Positions 28,568 through 41,018 of a stretch of 64,000 bases of DNA are shown piece after piece. Position 1 is the stretch's first letter; each line of letters starts with the position of its first letter. Below the pieces are notes generated by a model, which saw only the letters and a list, made by a program, of their open reading frames with translations, ran no database searches and had not been told where the DNA came from. The DNA comes from Siphonodentalium dalli (lineage: Eukaryota; Mollusca; Scaphopoda; Gadilida; Siphonodentaliidae), in contig CP136063.1 of assembly GCA_032622095.1 (NCBI GenBank), positions 26,414,987 to 26,478,986 of the forward strand. The letters run 5' to 3'. The translations under genes were made by a program, and so were the position numbers.

Positions 28568-29411
28568 ATTGTATGCAGGGATGTGGCTAGAGGGGGGGGG
28601 TGGGGGGGGGGTGTCTCACCCCCCCCCCAGCAGAGAGCTATATTTTCAATAGTTGGAAATTTCATACCTGCCACAACGAAATTTCACACCAACAATAGGT
28701 TGAAAATGTTCTTGTAGTTTGATTATTGGGGGAATTTATTGTTTTTCTACCAATATTTGCATATGTTCCTATTTTTGTCCTTGTCCCTCCCCCGTGGCCA
28801 GTCAAAAACTTCTAGTTAATTTAAGAAAACAATATTGTCATACAATTGGTCAACATTGTCATTGGAATTGTCATCAGTTGGAAATTTTCCAACCTAAGTG
28901 GGGGTGTAGGGTTTGAAATTTCCAACAGTAGGAAGGCTTGAGGTTAGTCTAGATGTTAGGATTTTGCGATTTTCTTGTTCCGGTGTGTCATTGCCCCATC
29001 CACATGGCCAATACAAAACTGCTAATTAGTTTAGCAAAACAATATTTTACTACATTTGGTCAAACTTGTAGACATAAATGGTCATCAGTTGAAGAATTTT
29101 CCAACCTGAGGGGGAGCATGAGGTTTGAAATTTCCAACACTAGGAAAGCTTCAGTTGAGGCCAGTCTAGATGCTAGGATTTGCGATTTTCTTGTATATAG
29201 TTTTCAAAATTTTCCTGGTCTGTTGTCGGTAGCTGTGTGCATTTGTCTGGAATTAGATCACTAGTTTTTTTTTTGGGGCAATTTTCAGGTTAATGCAAAA
29301 AGTTGTGTTGGTGTGATTCCAAATCAAGGGGGGGAAAGGGTGCAGTTGGAAATTCCCAATGTGGACACCCCCCCGCAGCGGAGACACTCTAGCCACATCC
29401 CTGATTGTATG
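28568..29411. mobile_element. hAT-type MITE with perfect 8-bp duplication
   Basis: The element at 28576-29403 (828 bp) begins CAGGGATGTGGCTAGAG and ends CTCTAGCCACATCCCTG, a perfect 17-bp terminal inverted repeat. It is flanked by ATTGTATG on both sides (28568-28575 and 29404-29411). An 8-bp duplication with CAGGG-type ends is diagnostic of the hAT superfamily. No transposase frame, so it is non-autonomous. The intact duplication implies fairly recent movement. Confidence 0.92.
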
Positions 29412-30844
29412 TAACATATAATGTTCAAATTCTAAGTCTCTAACAAGAAAACCATAATCATAAATGGTAACGTCCTCAAGATCATATTATTAGCCATAAA
29501 TATAAATTACTAGGTGGATATAACGAACCATTGTTCAAATAACAATAATTTCTATTAGATATTTCAAACTAGAGTACATTTAATCAAATAAACTCCAATT
29601 CTTACTGGAGCATAGCACAATGGTTCATTTACTGATTTACAATTATGATTGTTTTAATTAAGCCTGCTTCTATAGTACAAAGCTGATTAAAGACCACTTA
29701 TGTTATCTGATAAAAGATAAACAAAGAAAGGCTTACCTAACACAAGTCAATTAATTATATGGTAACTGAGATAATTACCACCTTGCCCCTGGCAGGTGAC
29801 AATCAGCACCTAATCTAATCAAATGTCACCATCACTGGGCTTTGACATAATTGACAAATATTACACCTATTGTAAAAACATGTAACAATGAAAGAATTAT
29901 CCGACAGTATAAATAAGTCTTAATTTTGATCAAGAAGGTAGTCTGTTTTTGGAGATGTGGGATGCAGTTGATATGCTGAGGATGGATTCATGGAAATACA
30001 AGCCAAAGTTAAGTTATGTATATGTTCTCTATTTATTATGTTTATGACTTTAGCTCTAGGGTCATGATTTAATTCCTATATGGCAAAGTTTATGTTAGTG
30101 CTAATTTCAGGGTTATACATTGAAATATAATTATACATATCTTATAACCAATAGGAGAATTTTTATGTCATCAAGTTTTCAATTCAATTGAGTTAATCCT
30201 ACTCTAATATTTATGAATTAGTTATCCATCCAGATTATGTATGACTCAACAAGTATGGTTAAGCAAATATTCATACCTAAAGGATAATTAGGGAAACAAG
30301 TTCATGGTCTAATTCCTAATAATATTCTATTCAGATGGTTCACGAGGTGTCACTCTGAGGGCCATGTCTCCAGCCTTTTAGGCGATGTCAAGTATCAGTT
30401 CCAAGTAACTAATTATAGCCATCTATGGCGGTGTCAAATAATGATTCAATTCAATATTCTTAGCCTGGTAGGCGGTGTCAAATATTAGTTCTAAGAAACT
30501 AATAATAGCCACACATGGCGGTGTACAATAGTAACCCATTTCTTTATTCCTATTCTTAATGATGGTGTTATTAATTTACTCAAGTCCAGTATATACGTTA
30601 TCAAAGCTGGTGTTAGATATATTCATCTATGTGATACTCAGTTTCAGTTGACATATATAACATAATCTGGTGACTTCTCGACAAATTCATGACTATCAGA
30701 ATATTCACATTTCATATATAATGCCTACAAGGTAGAATGCATAACTGTTCTATAACTTCTATTACCTACATATATTATTCATATTCTATTGATTACTCAT
30801 TCAAACATGTTCATCATATTCATAACATTTATTCTCTCGCATCA
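29412..30844. other. AT-rich non-coding stretch with a short repeat
   Basis: A ~115-bp unit containing GGCGGTGTCAAATA and ACTAATTATAGCCA is present about twice at 30350-30535. The TAAATGGTAACG...AATATCATATTA segment near 29460-29500 recurs near 41305-41340. No gene. Confidence 0.5.
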
Positions 30845-31570
30845 GGGTATGACCCGTCCAAAAGTATCTGTCGAAATCCATCCTGTTTTACCCGATTTGA
30901 CCTTGAATTGATAATTGTGAAGGTCAATGTGAGGTCGGGGTCACGATTTGACCCATCCAAAACACTCAGTGGACAAAAGTAACCCTACGTATCAAATTTC
31001 GTGGAAATCCCATCGATTTGACCTTGAATTGACCCGATGTTAAGGTCAAGGTCAGGTCGCACGGGCAAATGAATAGGCTTATGAGACTCCCCATACAAAA
31101 GTATCCCTAGACACTAATTTTCATCGAAATCCCGTAATATTCGGGGGTTTGACCTTGAAATGACCCGATGTCAAGGTCACGTCGCACGGGCAAATTAATA
31201 GGCCTATGCCACTCCCCAGCCGAAAGTACCCCCACATACCAAGTTTCATCGAAATCCCGTGATATGCGGGCATTTGACCTTGAAATGACCCGATGTCAAG
31301 GTCACATCGAACGGGCAAATTAATAGGCCTATACCACTCACAGCCGAAGGTACCCCCACATACAAAGTCTATCGAAATCCCGTGATATTCGGGCGTTTGA
31401 CCTTTAAATTACCTGATTTCACGGTCAAGGTCACGTCGCACGGGCAAATTAATAGGCTTATGTCACTTCCGGTCGAAAATACCCCCCACATACCAAGTTT
31501 AATCGAAATCGGCCGTTTTCGAGTTCATCACACGCACGCATACGTACGCACAAACACACTATATATAATA
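30845..31570 (-). mobile_element. truncated Helitron, second subfamily, reversed
   Basis: Its sequence is the inverted counterpart of 33897-34741, rich in GACCTTGACCTTGAAATCGG-type segments repeated several times. Its 5' side abuts the first unit of the Helitron array at 31570/31571 (reverse strand begins TATTATATAT). The 3' hairpin end is missing. It sits head to head with the array. Confidence 0.6.
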
Positions 31571-32242
31571 TCTCATATATATTTTGAAGACCTCTGTCTG
31601 TCTGTCTGTTTGTCTGTTTGTCTGTCTGTCCTTAATACAAATCTACGATTCTCGACCGATCGGGACGAAACTTGGTACGTGTGTGTAGTTTGACCAGGCG
31701 GTGGTCGTTGTCGTACTGGCGAGCCCGTGCGGCGACCGTGCAGCGCATGCGCAGACGAGATCTCGGAAAAGGGTGGAGCTATCGACTTGAAATTTGTTAT
31801 GTGAATGTATCTTGCCACGAGTATGAATTTTATCGGGTCGGAGAGCCCGTGCGACGCCAGCTTCGCGCATGCGCAGACGAGATCTCGGAAACGGGTGGAG
31901 CTATCGACTTGAAATTTGGTATGTGAATGTATCTTGCCCCGGATACGAATGTTATCCGGTCACCGAGTCCTTGCGACGCCAGCTTCGCGCATGCGCAGAC
32001 GAGATCTCGGAAACGGGTGAAGCTATCGACTTGAAATTTGGTATGTGAATGTATCTTGCCCCGGATACGAATTTTATCGGGTCGCCGATTCCCGTGCGAC
32101 TCCAGCTTCGCGCATGCGCATACCAGATCTCGGAAACGGGTAGAGCTATCGCATGCGCAGACCAGATCTCGAAAACGGGTGGAGCTATCGACTTGAAATT
32201 TGGTTTTTGAATAGCCCGGACAACGTCGGGCTCATCGGCTAG
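31571..32242 (+). mobile_element. non-autonomous Helitron 1 of end-to-end array
   Basis: Starts TCTCATATATATTTTGAAGA and ends with the hairpin AGCCCGGACAACGTCGGGCT, six bases, then CTAG (32239-32242). 5'-TC, a subterminal hairpin and 3'-CTRR with no duplication are the Helitron end signature. Its interior carries about three ~122-bp tandem units containing CATGCGCAGACGAGATCTCGG. No Rep/helicase. Confidence 0.78.
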
Positions 32243-32641
32243 TCCTATATATTTTGAAGACCTATGTATGTATGTATGTATGTCTTTTATACAAATCTAC
32301 GATTCTCGACCGATCGGGACGAAACTTGGTACGTGTGTGTAGTTTGACCAGGCGGTCGATGTTGTCGTATTGGCGAGCCCGCTTCGCGCATGCGCAGACG
32401 AGATCTCGGAAACGGGTGGAGCTATCGACTTGAAATTTTCTACCCAGCCCGACGTTGTCCGGGCTATTCCGGGTATCTTGCCCCGGATACGAATTTTATC
32501 GGGTCGCAGAGCCCGTGCGGCGCCAGCTTCGCACATGCGCAGACCAGATCTGGAAACGGGTGGAGCTATCGACTTGAAATTTGCTACGTGAATGTATCTT
32601 GGTTTTTGAATAGCCCGGACAACGTCGGGCTCATCGGCTAG
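32243..32641 (+). mobile_element. non-autonomous Helitron 2
   Basis: Starts TCCTATATATTTTGAAGACC directly after the CTAG of copy 1 and ends AACGTCGGGCTCATCGGCTAG at 32641. It holds one to two internal 122-bp units and an extra internal copy of the ACGTTGTCCGGGC hairpin arm near 32450. Confidence 0.75.
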
Positions 32642-33537
32642 TCTCATATATATTTTTGAAGACCTCTGGCTGTCTCTGTGTATGTTTGTTTGTCTGTCAT
32701 TTATACAAATCTACGATTCTCGACCGATGGGGACGAAACTTGGTACGTGTGTGTAGTTTTGACCAGGTGGTCGTATCGGTGAGCCCGTGCGACGCCCGTG
32801 CAGCGCATGCGCAGACGAGATCTCGGAAACGGGTGGAGCTATCGACTTGAAATTTGGTATGTGAATGTATCTTGCCCCGGATACGAATTTTATCGGTCGC
32901 CGAGCCCGTGCGACGCCAGCTTCGCGCATGCGCAGACGAGATCTCGGAAACGGGTGGAGCTATCGACTTGAAATTTGGTATGTGAATGTATCTTGCCCCG
33001 GATACGAATTTTATCGGGTCGCCGAGCCCGTGCGACGCCAGCTTCGCGCATGCACAGACGAGATCTCGGAAACGGGTGGAGCTATCGACTTGAAATTTGG
33101 TATGTGAATGTATCTTGCCCCGGATACGAATTTTATCGGATCGCCGAGCTCGTGCGACGCCAGCTTCGCGGGTCACACAGCCCGTGCGACGCCAACTTCG
33201 CGCATGCGCAGACGAGATCTCGGAAACGGGTGGAGTATCGACATGAAATTTGGTATGTGAATGTATCTTGCCCCGGATACGAATTTTATCGGGTCGCCAC
33301 ATTCGCGCATGTGCAGACCAGATCTCAGAAACGGGTAGAGCTATCGACTTGAAATTTGGTAAGTAGAGCTATCGACTTGAAATTTGATTTATGAATGGCC
33401 GGACAACGTCGGGCTGGGTAGAGCTATCGACTTGAAATTTGTTTTTTTAATAGCCCGGATAACGTCGGGCTGGGTAGAGCTATCGACTTGAAATTTGGTT
33501 TTTGAATAGCCCGGACAACGTCGGGCTCATCGGCTAG
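32642..33537 (+). mobile_element. non-autonomous Helitron 3
   Basis: Starts TCTCATATATATTTTTGAAG immediately after copy 2 and ends in the hairpin plus CTAG at 33534-33537. It is the longest of the first four, with about five internal ~122-bp units and three tandem short copies of the terminal hairpin region (33380-33520). Confidence 0.75.
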
Positions 33538-33896
33538 TCTCCTATATATTTTGAAGACCTCTGTCTGTCTGTATGACTGTCTGTATGTATGTCATTTATA
33601 CAAATCTACGATTCTCAACCGATCGGGACGAAACTTGGTACGTGTGTGTTGTTTGACCAGGCGGTCGTCGTTGTCGTATTGGTAAGCCCGTGCGGTGCCC
33701 GCTTCACGCATGCGCAGACGAGATCTCGGAAACGGGTGGAGCTATCGACTTGAAATGTGCTACGTGAATGTATCTTGCCCCGGATACGAATTTTATCGGG
33801 TCGCGCATGCGCAGACCAGATCTCGGAAACGGGTGGAGCTATCGACTTGAAATTTGGTTTTTAAATAGCCCGGACAACGTTGGGCTCATCGGCTAG
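33538..33896 (+). mobile_element. non-autonomous Helitron 4
   Basis: Starts TCTCCTATATATTTTGAAGA and ends CTAG at 33893-33896 after a hairpin with one mismatch (ACGTTGGGCT). Two internal units. No bases separate it from its neighbours. Confidence 0.75.
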
Positions 33897-34741
33897 TCTA
33901 TTATATATTTTGGAAGATTTGTATGTGTTTGCGATGGACTCGAACACGGCTGAACCGATTTCGACCAAACTTGGTACGGACACGTAATTCGACCCGGGAA
34001 CGAACATGGGCCCGTCCATTTGTCCGTGCGGCGTGACCTTTACCTTCAAACCGGTGACCTTCAACCTGTATATCGGGTCATGCTGCGCCCATTTGGACCA
34101 CATTTGGTATGTGGGGGGGGGGGGCAGTGTGAGGCGCCGAGCCATTTCGACGCATCCGGATGCCCGTGCGGCGTGACATTGACATTTCAAATGACCGATT
34201 TCTCCCATTTTTTGGAGTGTTGGTGTAGGTTGACCCCAGGAGTAATACGGGCATGTATGTCGTGCAACGTGACCTTCACCTTGAAATCGGGTCATTTCAA
34301 GGTCAAACGCCCGAATATCACGGGATTTCGATAAAAATTAGTGTCTATGGATACTTTCATATTGGGGAGTCTCATAAGCCTATTCATTTGCCCGTGAGTC
34401 GTGACATTGACCTTGAAATCGGGTCAATTCACGGTCAAATCGCGAATTTTGATGGGATTTCCACGAAATTTGATACATAGGGTTATTTTTGTCCACTGCG
34501 TGTTTTGGACGGGTCAAATCGTGACCCCGACCTGGCCTTGATCTACAAAATGATTCAAGGTCAAATCTGGTAAAACCGGATGGATTTCGACGGGTACTTT
34601 TGTCCGGGCAGTGTTTTGGACGGGTCAAATCGTGACCCCACCTGACATTGACCTTCAAAATGGACAGTTCAAGGTAAAATCGCGCAATTCGCCGAAAAGC
34701 AGAGGGGAAACAGCCCGGACAAAGTCAGGTCCACCTGCTAG
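33897..34741 (+). mobile_element. non-autonomous Helitron 5, second subfamily
   Basis: Starts TCTATTATATATTTTGGAAG and ends with AGCCCGGACAAAGTCAGGT, then CTAG at 34738-34741. Its ends match copies 1-4, but the interior differs: it is built of repeated GACCTTGACCTTGAAATCGG-type segments and GGACGGGTCAAATCGTGACC. A G-run lies near 34116. Confidence 0.7.
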
Positions 34742-35336
34742 TAGATTATATATTTTGGGAAATATGTGAGTGTGTCTGTCTGTCTGTGTGTTCGCGATGG
34801 ACTCGAAAACGGCCCAGCCGATTTCGATGAAACTTGGTATGTGGATGTACTTTCGGTCGGGGACTGGCATGGGCCTTTTAAATTGCCCCTGCGACGTGAC
34901 CTTGACCTTGAAATCGGGTCATTTCAAGGTCGAACGCCCGAGTATCATGGGATTTCGATGAAAATTAGTGCCTGGGGATACTTTCGTATGGGGAGTGTCG
35001 TAAGCCTATTCATTTGCCCGTGTGATGTGACCTTGACCTTGAAATCGGGTCAAATCGCGAATTTTGATGGGATTTCGACGAAATTTGATACGTAGGATTA
35101 CTTTTATCCACTGAGTGTTTTGGACGGGTCGAGTTGTGACCCCGACCTTACCTTGACCTTCAAAATGATCAATTCGAGGTCAAATCGGGTAAAACCGGAT
35201 GGATTTCAACGGTTACTTTTGTCGGGTACTTTTGTCCGGGCTTGTTTTGGACGGGTCAAATCGTGACACCACCTGATCTGAACCTTCAGATTGGACAATT
35301 CAAGGTCAAATCGCACAATTCGCCGAAAAGCAGACT
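34742..35336 (+). mobile_element. Helitron 6, second subfamily, 3' truncated
   Basis: Begins TAGATTATATATTTTGGGAA directly after copy 5 and follows its interior, but breaks off at about 35336 before the hairpin. Beyond this, 35340-35410 has two copies of GAACGTTTCATGTGCGTTTA-like sequence. Confidence 0.65.
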
Positions 35337-35553
35337 TATTGAACGTTTCATGTGCGTTTAGTGTGTTGAACTTCTTAGACGTTTCGTGTGCGTTTAGTGT
35401 GTCCAATCGGTTGTGAGATAAGACAGACATTGAAAATATATCACATGTATCTGGTCAGTATATGCTATATGATGCTGGCGTTGTATATAGATGCTATACA
35501 CACACGATGTTTATGTATTCTGATCTAAAGTTGAATGCGTTATTGCTGCAGAT

Positions 35554-36403
35554 GACACCACCCCATGCATCCGGATATGCTCGTAGCGGAAGACATGCTC
35601 GTAGCGGAATAACCACATGGCCCGCGATTTGCACACCGTTCACGGTTAGACAAATGTTGCACCGAAACCAACACATACCAGTGGTTGATGGTGGTGGTAT
35701 TATTTGTGGCTATAATATAACCAACTGGACATCAAACTTCTTTAAACATGGACGCAGTTTAATCCTATTTTATCGGGAAGTTAGGCCAAAAATTGTGGCA
35801 AAATTTGCATTTCTTACATAAAATTACGATTTCTGTGGTAACAGCCTAGACAATCTAGTCTTTGCATACATTGCTATTTCCGCGGATATTCCCTTAATGT
35901 AATAGACAACATTTCCAGTCATGTATCTACATTTGCCATAGTAAAAAAATAACCATATATGCAGGTCATAGCAAGTAAATATGGCATGTCTATAGCAGTG
36001 ATATGATGTTTACTGTAGACATACCCCAAAATCGAGTGAGTGCCTCCATGGAAACTAATTTTTCGGGCACTAATATGATTGCCATCGCAAACATGTCCAG
36101 TTCATTTTGAAGATAAGATATCATACTTTGAGAGACTGTATGTTATATAATGTGTCAATACAAAGATTCATTAAATTTCGATAAAACTTATATTGAGTAA
36201 GTATTTTAGGTCATAATTTTCGTATAAAACCCGATTATCGAAAAGTAATATGCAAATTGCGGAAACCACAACTGCTCATTTCTGTAGACCGATTATCGCT
36301 GTTAACGTTAAAAAAAATCAAGGTAAAAATCGCGGGCCATTTGGTTATTACGCTACGAGCATGTCTTCCGCTACGAGCATATCCGGATGCATGGGGTGGA
36401 CAC
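35554..36403. mobile_element. TIR element with 5-bp duplication
   Basis: The element at 35559-36398 (840 bp) has ~75-bp terminal inverted repeats beginning CACCCCATGCATCCGGATAT, flanked by GACAC on both sides (35554-35558 and 36399-36403). Each repeat contains two copies of GCTCGTAGCGGAA. No transposase. A CAC terminus and 5-bp duplication are compatible with Transib-like elements, but I would leave it unclassified. Confidence 0.75.
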
Positions 36404-37255
36404 GCACGCACGCAGGCACATACGAGGACAGTGTGTACTATCTAGCTGGTATACCATTGTTATTTTCTAGACTTTATGAATGAGATAAACTGTGTTTCTA
36501 TGTAGTTGTACTTGTTCTTGTTTCTTTATTTTAATAAACGCTTAATAAGTTTGGCTGTTTTCACATATGTCTCCTCTACCACCCCCGGAACATCAGGAAC
36601 GGCAAGTTTTTTCATGTCCGATCTGCGACATCCGGCCTCCAACGCAAGTTATTCCAAGGGCAATTGGGACCCACCCCCAAAGTTTTATGAAACCAAAAAA
36701 CCGTGAAAATAGCTATATATAGCAGGATATGACCGACAAAGGGTGTGAAATTTTTAAATAACGAAATGCTAATGACGTAAGCTTACTGAAAAGCAGTAAA
36801 AATATAAGAAAATAACCCTCTGGCCTCCCGGTCTAAGTCCTCCATTCGTCCTGATCAAATCATCGATAAACAAACGAGACTTATTTCGCCAACCAGAGTC
36901 ACTTTACATAAAATATGTGAAACAATGACGGTGCGTTCTGACAATATTGATACAAATATTATTGAAATACATGCGTCGAGAAAGTTTATTCGTTGTGGGC
37001 CGTAGCAGTGTGTTTAAAATCACTTCAATATTCATATCAGTAAACTGTTGTGTACTTCCTAATAGAACTATCTTTTGTCCACACCTTTAGTAATATTTAA
37101 ATCATCTTCATTCAGCTTGTGATGTGTTTTAAGTTTTCAAATGGGGTATAGGACTCCCCAAAAACAGTAAAAATTCGCCTTTCTTATTTCCCAGCCGCTT
37201 GATTTAAAGTGATGTGAAACACTCCGGTGAGCGGCAGAGACCCCAAAAAAAATCG
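36404..37255. other. non-coding stretch
   Basis: No gene or clear repeat structure. Short frames at 36250-36706 have no domain signal. Confidence 0.5.
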
Positions 37256-38151
37256 ATTTAATATACCCACCGTACTTAAGAACAAATTTGGTATCTTTGG
37301 AAAGGTGAGGATTTAGGCTAACTGATATGACATACTATCGGATTTGAAAGTGGTGCGGTTGTCATGGAAACTGGCTCCCAAAAGTATTGTCAAATATCGA
37401 CGGTATTGTCAATAAATGCCATCGATCGAATAATGGAAGGCTGCATTTTTCAACATTCATTTTCATTTTTAAGTCAATTCTGGTTTAATGGTATAAGGAC
37501 GGTATGTGAACTCAGCTGAGCGTTCCTATTGGAGATATTAGTCCGTATGGTGGTTGGAACGCCGTTTTTGGGTAATTTTTGGGTTTTTTAGTGAGAAAAT
37601 TGTGATTTTTGGAATCGCAGTGCTGGTTGAGAACAACACACTATCAAATGGACTGTGATATGTCATTTTGAAGATCTTGATGTTGCCTACCAGACTGGAT
37701 AACTTATATGGTTGGGCGTTGATTTGGTTGTCATGGAAACGACTCTGATATTTCAGAATAAATGTGTGTATATTCCTTGAAATTTCATGAAAAAGTTTAT
37801 CGATACAAACCGACAATCAACTACAACAATAGTATTGACCTTTATAACATTCCCTAGAATGTTCTAGGCTACATCTACTTTCGGAATAAAGGATCATTTT
37901 GATTTTAAAGACCAATGTTGGTATTTGTTTATGTTATTTTGAATAAAAGTTCCATTTTCTGTATAAAATTAGTGAAAGTTTGTGAAATATTAATTCTTCA
38001 GCAAAATTGAACGAGGTGATCAAAATATATTAATATTCTGTTATTTTCAATTTAGTGATGCTAATTGGATTAGAACATTGGTGTTTATAATTGAAATGCC
38101 AATGGCGATATCAGAATTATGTAGCATAAGTTGATGACAAAGATGGACTAC
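37255..38151. repeat. long repeat copy 1, left part
   Basis: Matches the reverse complement of about 63110-64000 over its whole length with minor differences. It continues, after the inserted 9.9-kb element, at 48096. The true left border is unknown because the partner runs off the window end. Confidence 0.88.
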
Positions 38152-38621
38152 CAATGTGTTCATGTACAACAAATACACGGCGGATTAAATGTGGTTATGG
38201 GATTTTGACTGCGAGAAACATTCAACAAAATACAAGAACCCTGAACGAGTTTGCTGGATTTTTATCACGGTCAAAATCCCATGACTACGTTGAATCAAGC
38301 ATTTATTATTTATATTTATATACTTAAATTCATTATGAACTAGGAATGTTTGGCTATCACCCTACTTCAAATTATGTTTTGGAACGGTAAACCCACTCCT
38401 GGTGGGGGCTGTTAATCTCCAGTTATTTTGCTGGTTAAATTGTGGGACTCCGTTGACGGAGAGCGGAATGAAGCTTGTTTATTTTCAGAAAAATGACCAA
38501 CAGAAACCTTACATATACGTAAAATGGCTTTATCTCAGTCATATGCTCAACGCATTTCAATTGTAAATTAAAATCAATAATACTGCAAATTAGTGACACC
38601 ACGGTTCGTGATTGTTATGCA

Positions 38622-39094
38622 TTAAAGGTACTCAATCCGATAAAACTCCTCTCAATTACTATTTCAATGGCTTCGGGGGTCAAAAATATTTGATTCGAGT
38701 CGAGGAAGTCACCCATCAAAGCTCAGATTTGTTAGATATCGATTTTAGAAATCTATTTTTCATTATCGGGAATACTTTCTGGCCCAGATCTCAGTCAAAA
38801 TTGCGTTATTATTACCACTTGATTTTAGAGTTATCCATCCTTGTCTGTTTGAATAGAGTTTTGGTGTACAAATCTCGAGCAGGATACGAAATTGACGGCA
38901 ATTATTAGTACTCATCTCGAGAACATAACAAATTTCAAAAATCAATATCTAATAACTATGAGCTTTGTTTGATGGGTTCCTCGACTCGAATCAAATATGT
39001 TTTACCCCCAAAGCCAAAGAAATAGTAATAATGGACCCTCTGAAGTTGGAATCTGTTGAGATGGGGACCCTCTGTTCGGATTGATTACCTTTAA
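38622..39094. mobile_element. TTAA-flanked fold-back MITE, left arm
   Basis: The element at 38626-39090 has ends AGGTACTCAATCCGA and its complement (one mismatch) and is bordered by TTAA on each side. Inner sequence folds back over ~130 bp (ATTTGATTCGAGTCGAGGAA on both sides). It is present at the equivalent place in the right arm. Confidence 0.7.
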
Positions 39095-39926
39095 GGTTGG
39101 GGTTTATAAAAGGAGAGTTTTCAAGAAATGTCAGGGTATAGATGCACGGTCAGTACTTGATATTTTTTATTTCGAATATTTTTTTATCTAATTGGATGAT
39201 CGAGATGGATATATATACACCGTTCAGGTGATATCAGAATATTAGAGTTCTTCCATTGCTACGATTCAAACGTCAAATGTCCCAGTTTTTGTTTTTGTAT
39301 TGTTTTATTCCATAGCGATACTGAGTCTAATTAACGTTTAGTTATGACAAACGTACACAATATAATTTATGGTACCATGCAGACTTTTCTAAACACCGGA
39401 TCAAGTGAGAGAATGGTGATGCTGATAGAGGTCAAGGCAACATGTTAACTACCGGTAGACACTAACTCTCATATGATTACTTATTAAATCAGAAGTATTT
39501 ACACAGTCAACGATTGAACATATTCCTAGCTAGGCTCTATCATTTATCCAGCATAGTATACATTTGTACATGCACCGTCAGTGTTCGCGCTGTCAGTGGC
39601 TAAATTGGCCAATGGCTAATCTTTTTCAAATTTGGCTAATAAAAATTTCAGTTGGTTAAACTTTTTTTTACCTCAAATGGAGACGGAAAGCTAATTAAAA
39701 AGCGCTGAATAGATCGACATTCAAGACTACTATGGGGGGTTTGGGATTTGACCCGGGAGGATTTGAAAGGGGCGGCACCCCTTTCCTACAACCCACTTTT
39801 GAATTTAATACAATACATGTAATGGTATAACATTAACATGAGATGGTGAAGGTGAATGAAAATGATCTAGACATATTATTTCTTTTTCTTTGCTTTTTTT
39901 TTTCTGTGTTGGAGTTCTGTTTGTTG

Positions 39927-40612
39927 TTATTGGAGTTCTGTTTGTTGTTGTTGTTGTTGTTGAAGTTGTTGACGCGAATATTCTATTACTTCATTCAGTT
40001 CTTTCATTTCTTTACGACGAAATTCTTCCATTTCTTTCTTCAAAGCGATGACTTCTTCAACAGTAGCTGAGCTGGTGTTGTTACTGGTGTTGGTGGAGCT
40101 TGGGGACACCGGGATGTGTTGGTATTCCGGTGTCCGAGGTGTTAAGCTATCCAGTTCCACGTCGAAGCTGGCGGCAGGAACAGCAGGGGTGGTGTCCTGC
40201 TCCCTTTCTCCACAAGCCTCGACGACGACAGCAGGGACCTCCGGCAGATCCACGGAGTCCCTGCTAGCTGGTACAATGTCGTCAGTCTCCATGCAGGTCG
40301 GGTCGTCTGGGCGTCTCTCAGACAACTCCGGCCTGCCGGCTGTGACTCTAGACTGCTGAACCACACGGGGAGGGGCGACTGGCCGATGAACAGTCCCCCC
40401 ATCTTCTTCTTCCATTTCGCCCGTCTGGCAGCGTCTCTTCTTTTCTGTGATGGTGTCTTCCTCTTGGGAGGCCCCTTCTTCGTGTTACAGCGGGTCTTGG
40501 CGTTCCTGTCCGTGGCAGAAGACCTCTGGATGCCAGCATCTTCTGTCCGGAACTCTACGCAGAGAACCAGAGAGCCCCCGTCAGCTTGGAGAGACCAACT
40601 AACAGCGTCCAT
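39927..40612 (-). pseudogene. arm gene, left copy, two overlapping frames
   Basis: From the ATG at 40612 the first frame gives a short N-terminal region (SWSLQADGGSLVLCVEF), then a basic stretch (KKGPPKRKTPSQKRRDAARR). It passes into a second frame by a -1 shift at a run of six G near 40400, continuing with an acidic Pro/Ser-rich region and a Glu/Gln-rich coiled coil ending in poly-Gln at 39927. The style resembles small ORF1-like proteins carried by animal retroelements, but I do not recognise the family. The shift is shared with the other arm, so it is either one old lesion or a programmed slip. Confidence 0.5.
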
Positions 40613-41018
40613 CTAACCGACTTCTCTGCATTGCAGCCAACGCGGCGTCAGGGATTAGCTCCATAATCTGTCCTGAGCCTAATCCAAAACCAGTCTGGCG
40701 GTAACACGAGGGCAGCTACAACCGAAGTCGCGACCACACAACTCACTCGTGTTAACGCTCTAACAGAGAGGAACTAATTAAGTCAAATAAAATCTGACTT
40801 GTTCGCTCCACCCTCTGCTGGAGTCGACATTCAAGACGAAGTTAGGCTACGTGTTTTCGCCGTCGATGACACCTACTATGTAAACAATACTAAACATGTA
40901 TGCTTTGAAGAGAGTTGTTATCAGTGAGCACAATGAATATGTGCACGATTACCTAGTGATACCGCTGTTTTATGGAGTGTTTTTGTAATGTCCAATAAAT
41001 AGGCGGATCGGAATAGTA

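Noticed and set aside
30737-35430. Many frames of 60-200 codons on both strands
   Set aside because: They lie in tandem Helitron units and repeat with the units; none resembles a known protein.
39909-39965. CAA/TTG microsatellite as an independent repeat feature
   Set aside because: It is the poly-Gln end of the arm gene and is mirrored in the other arm.
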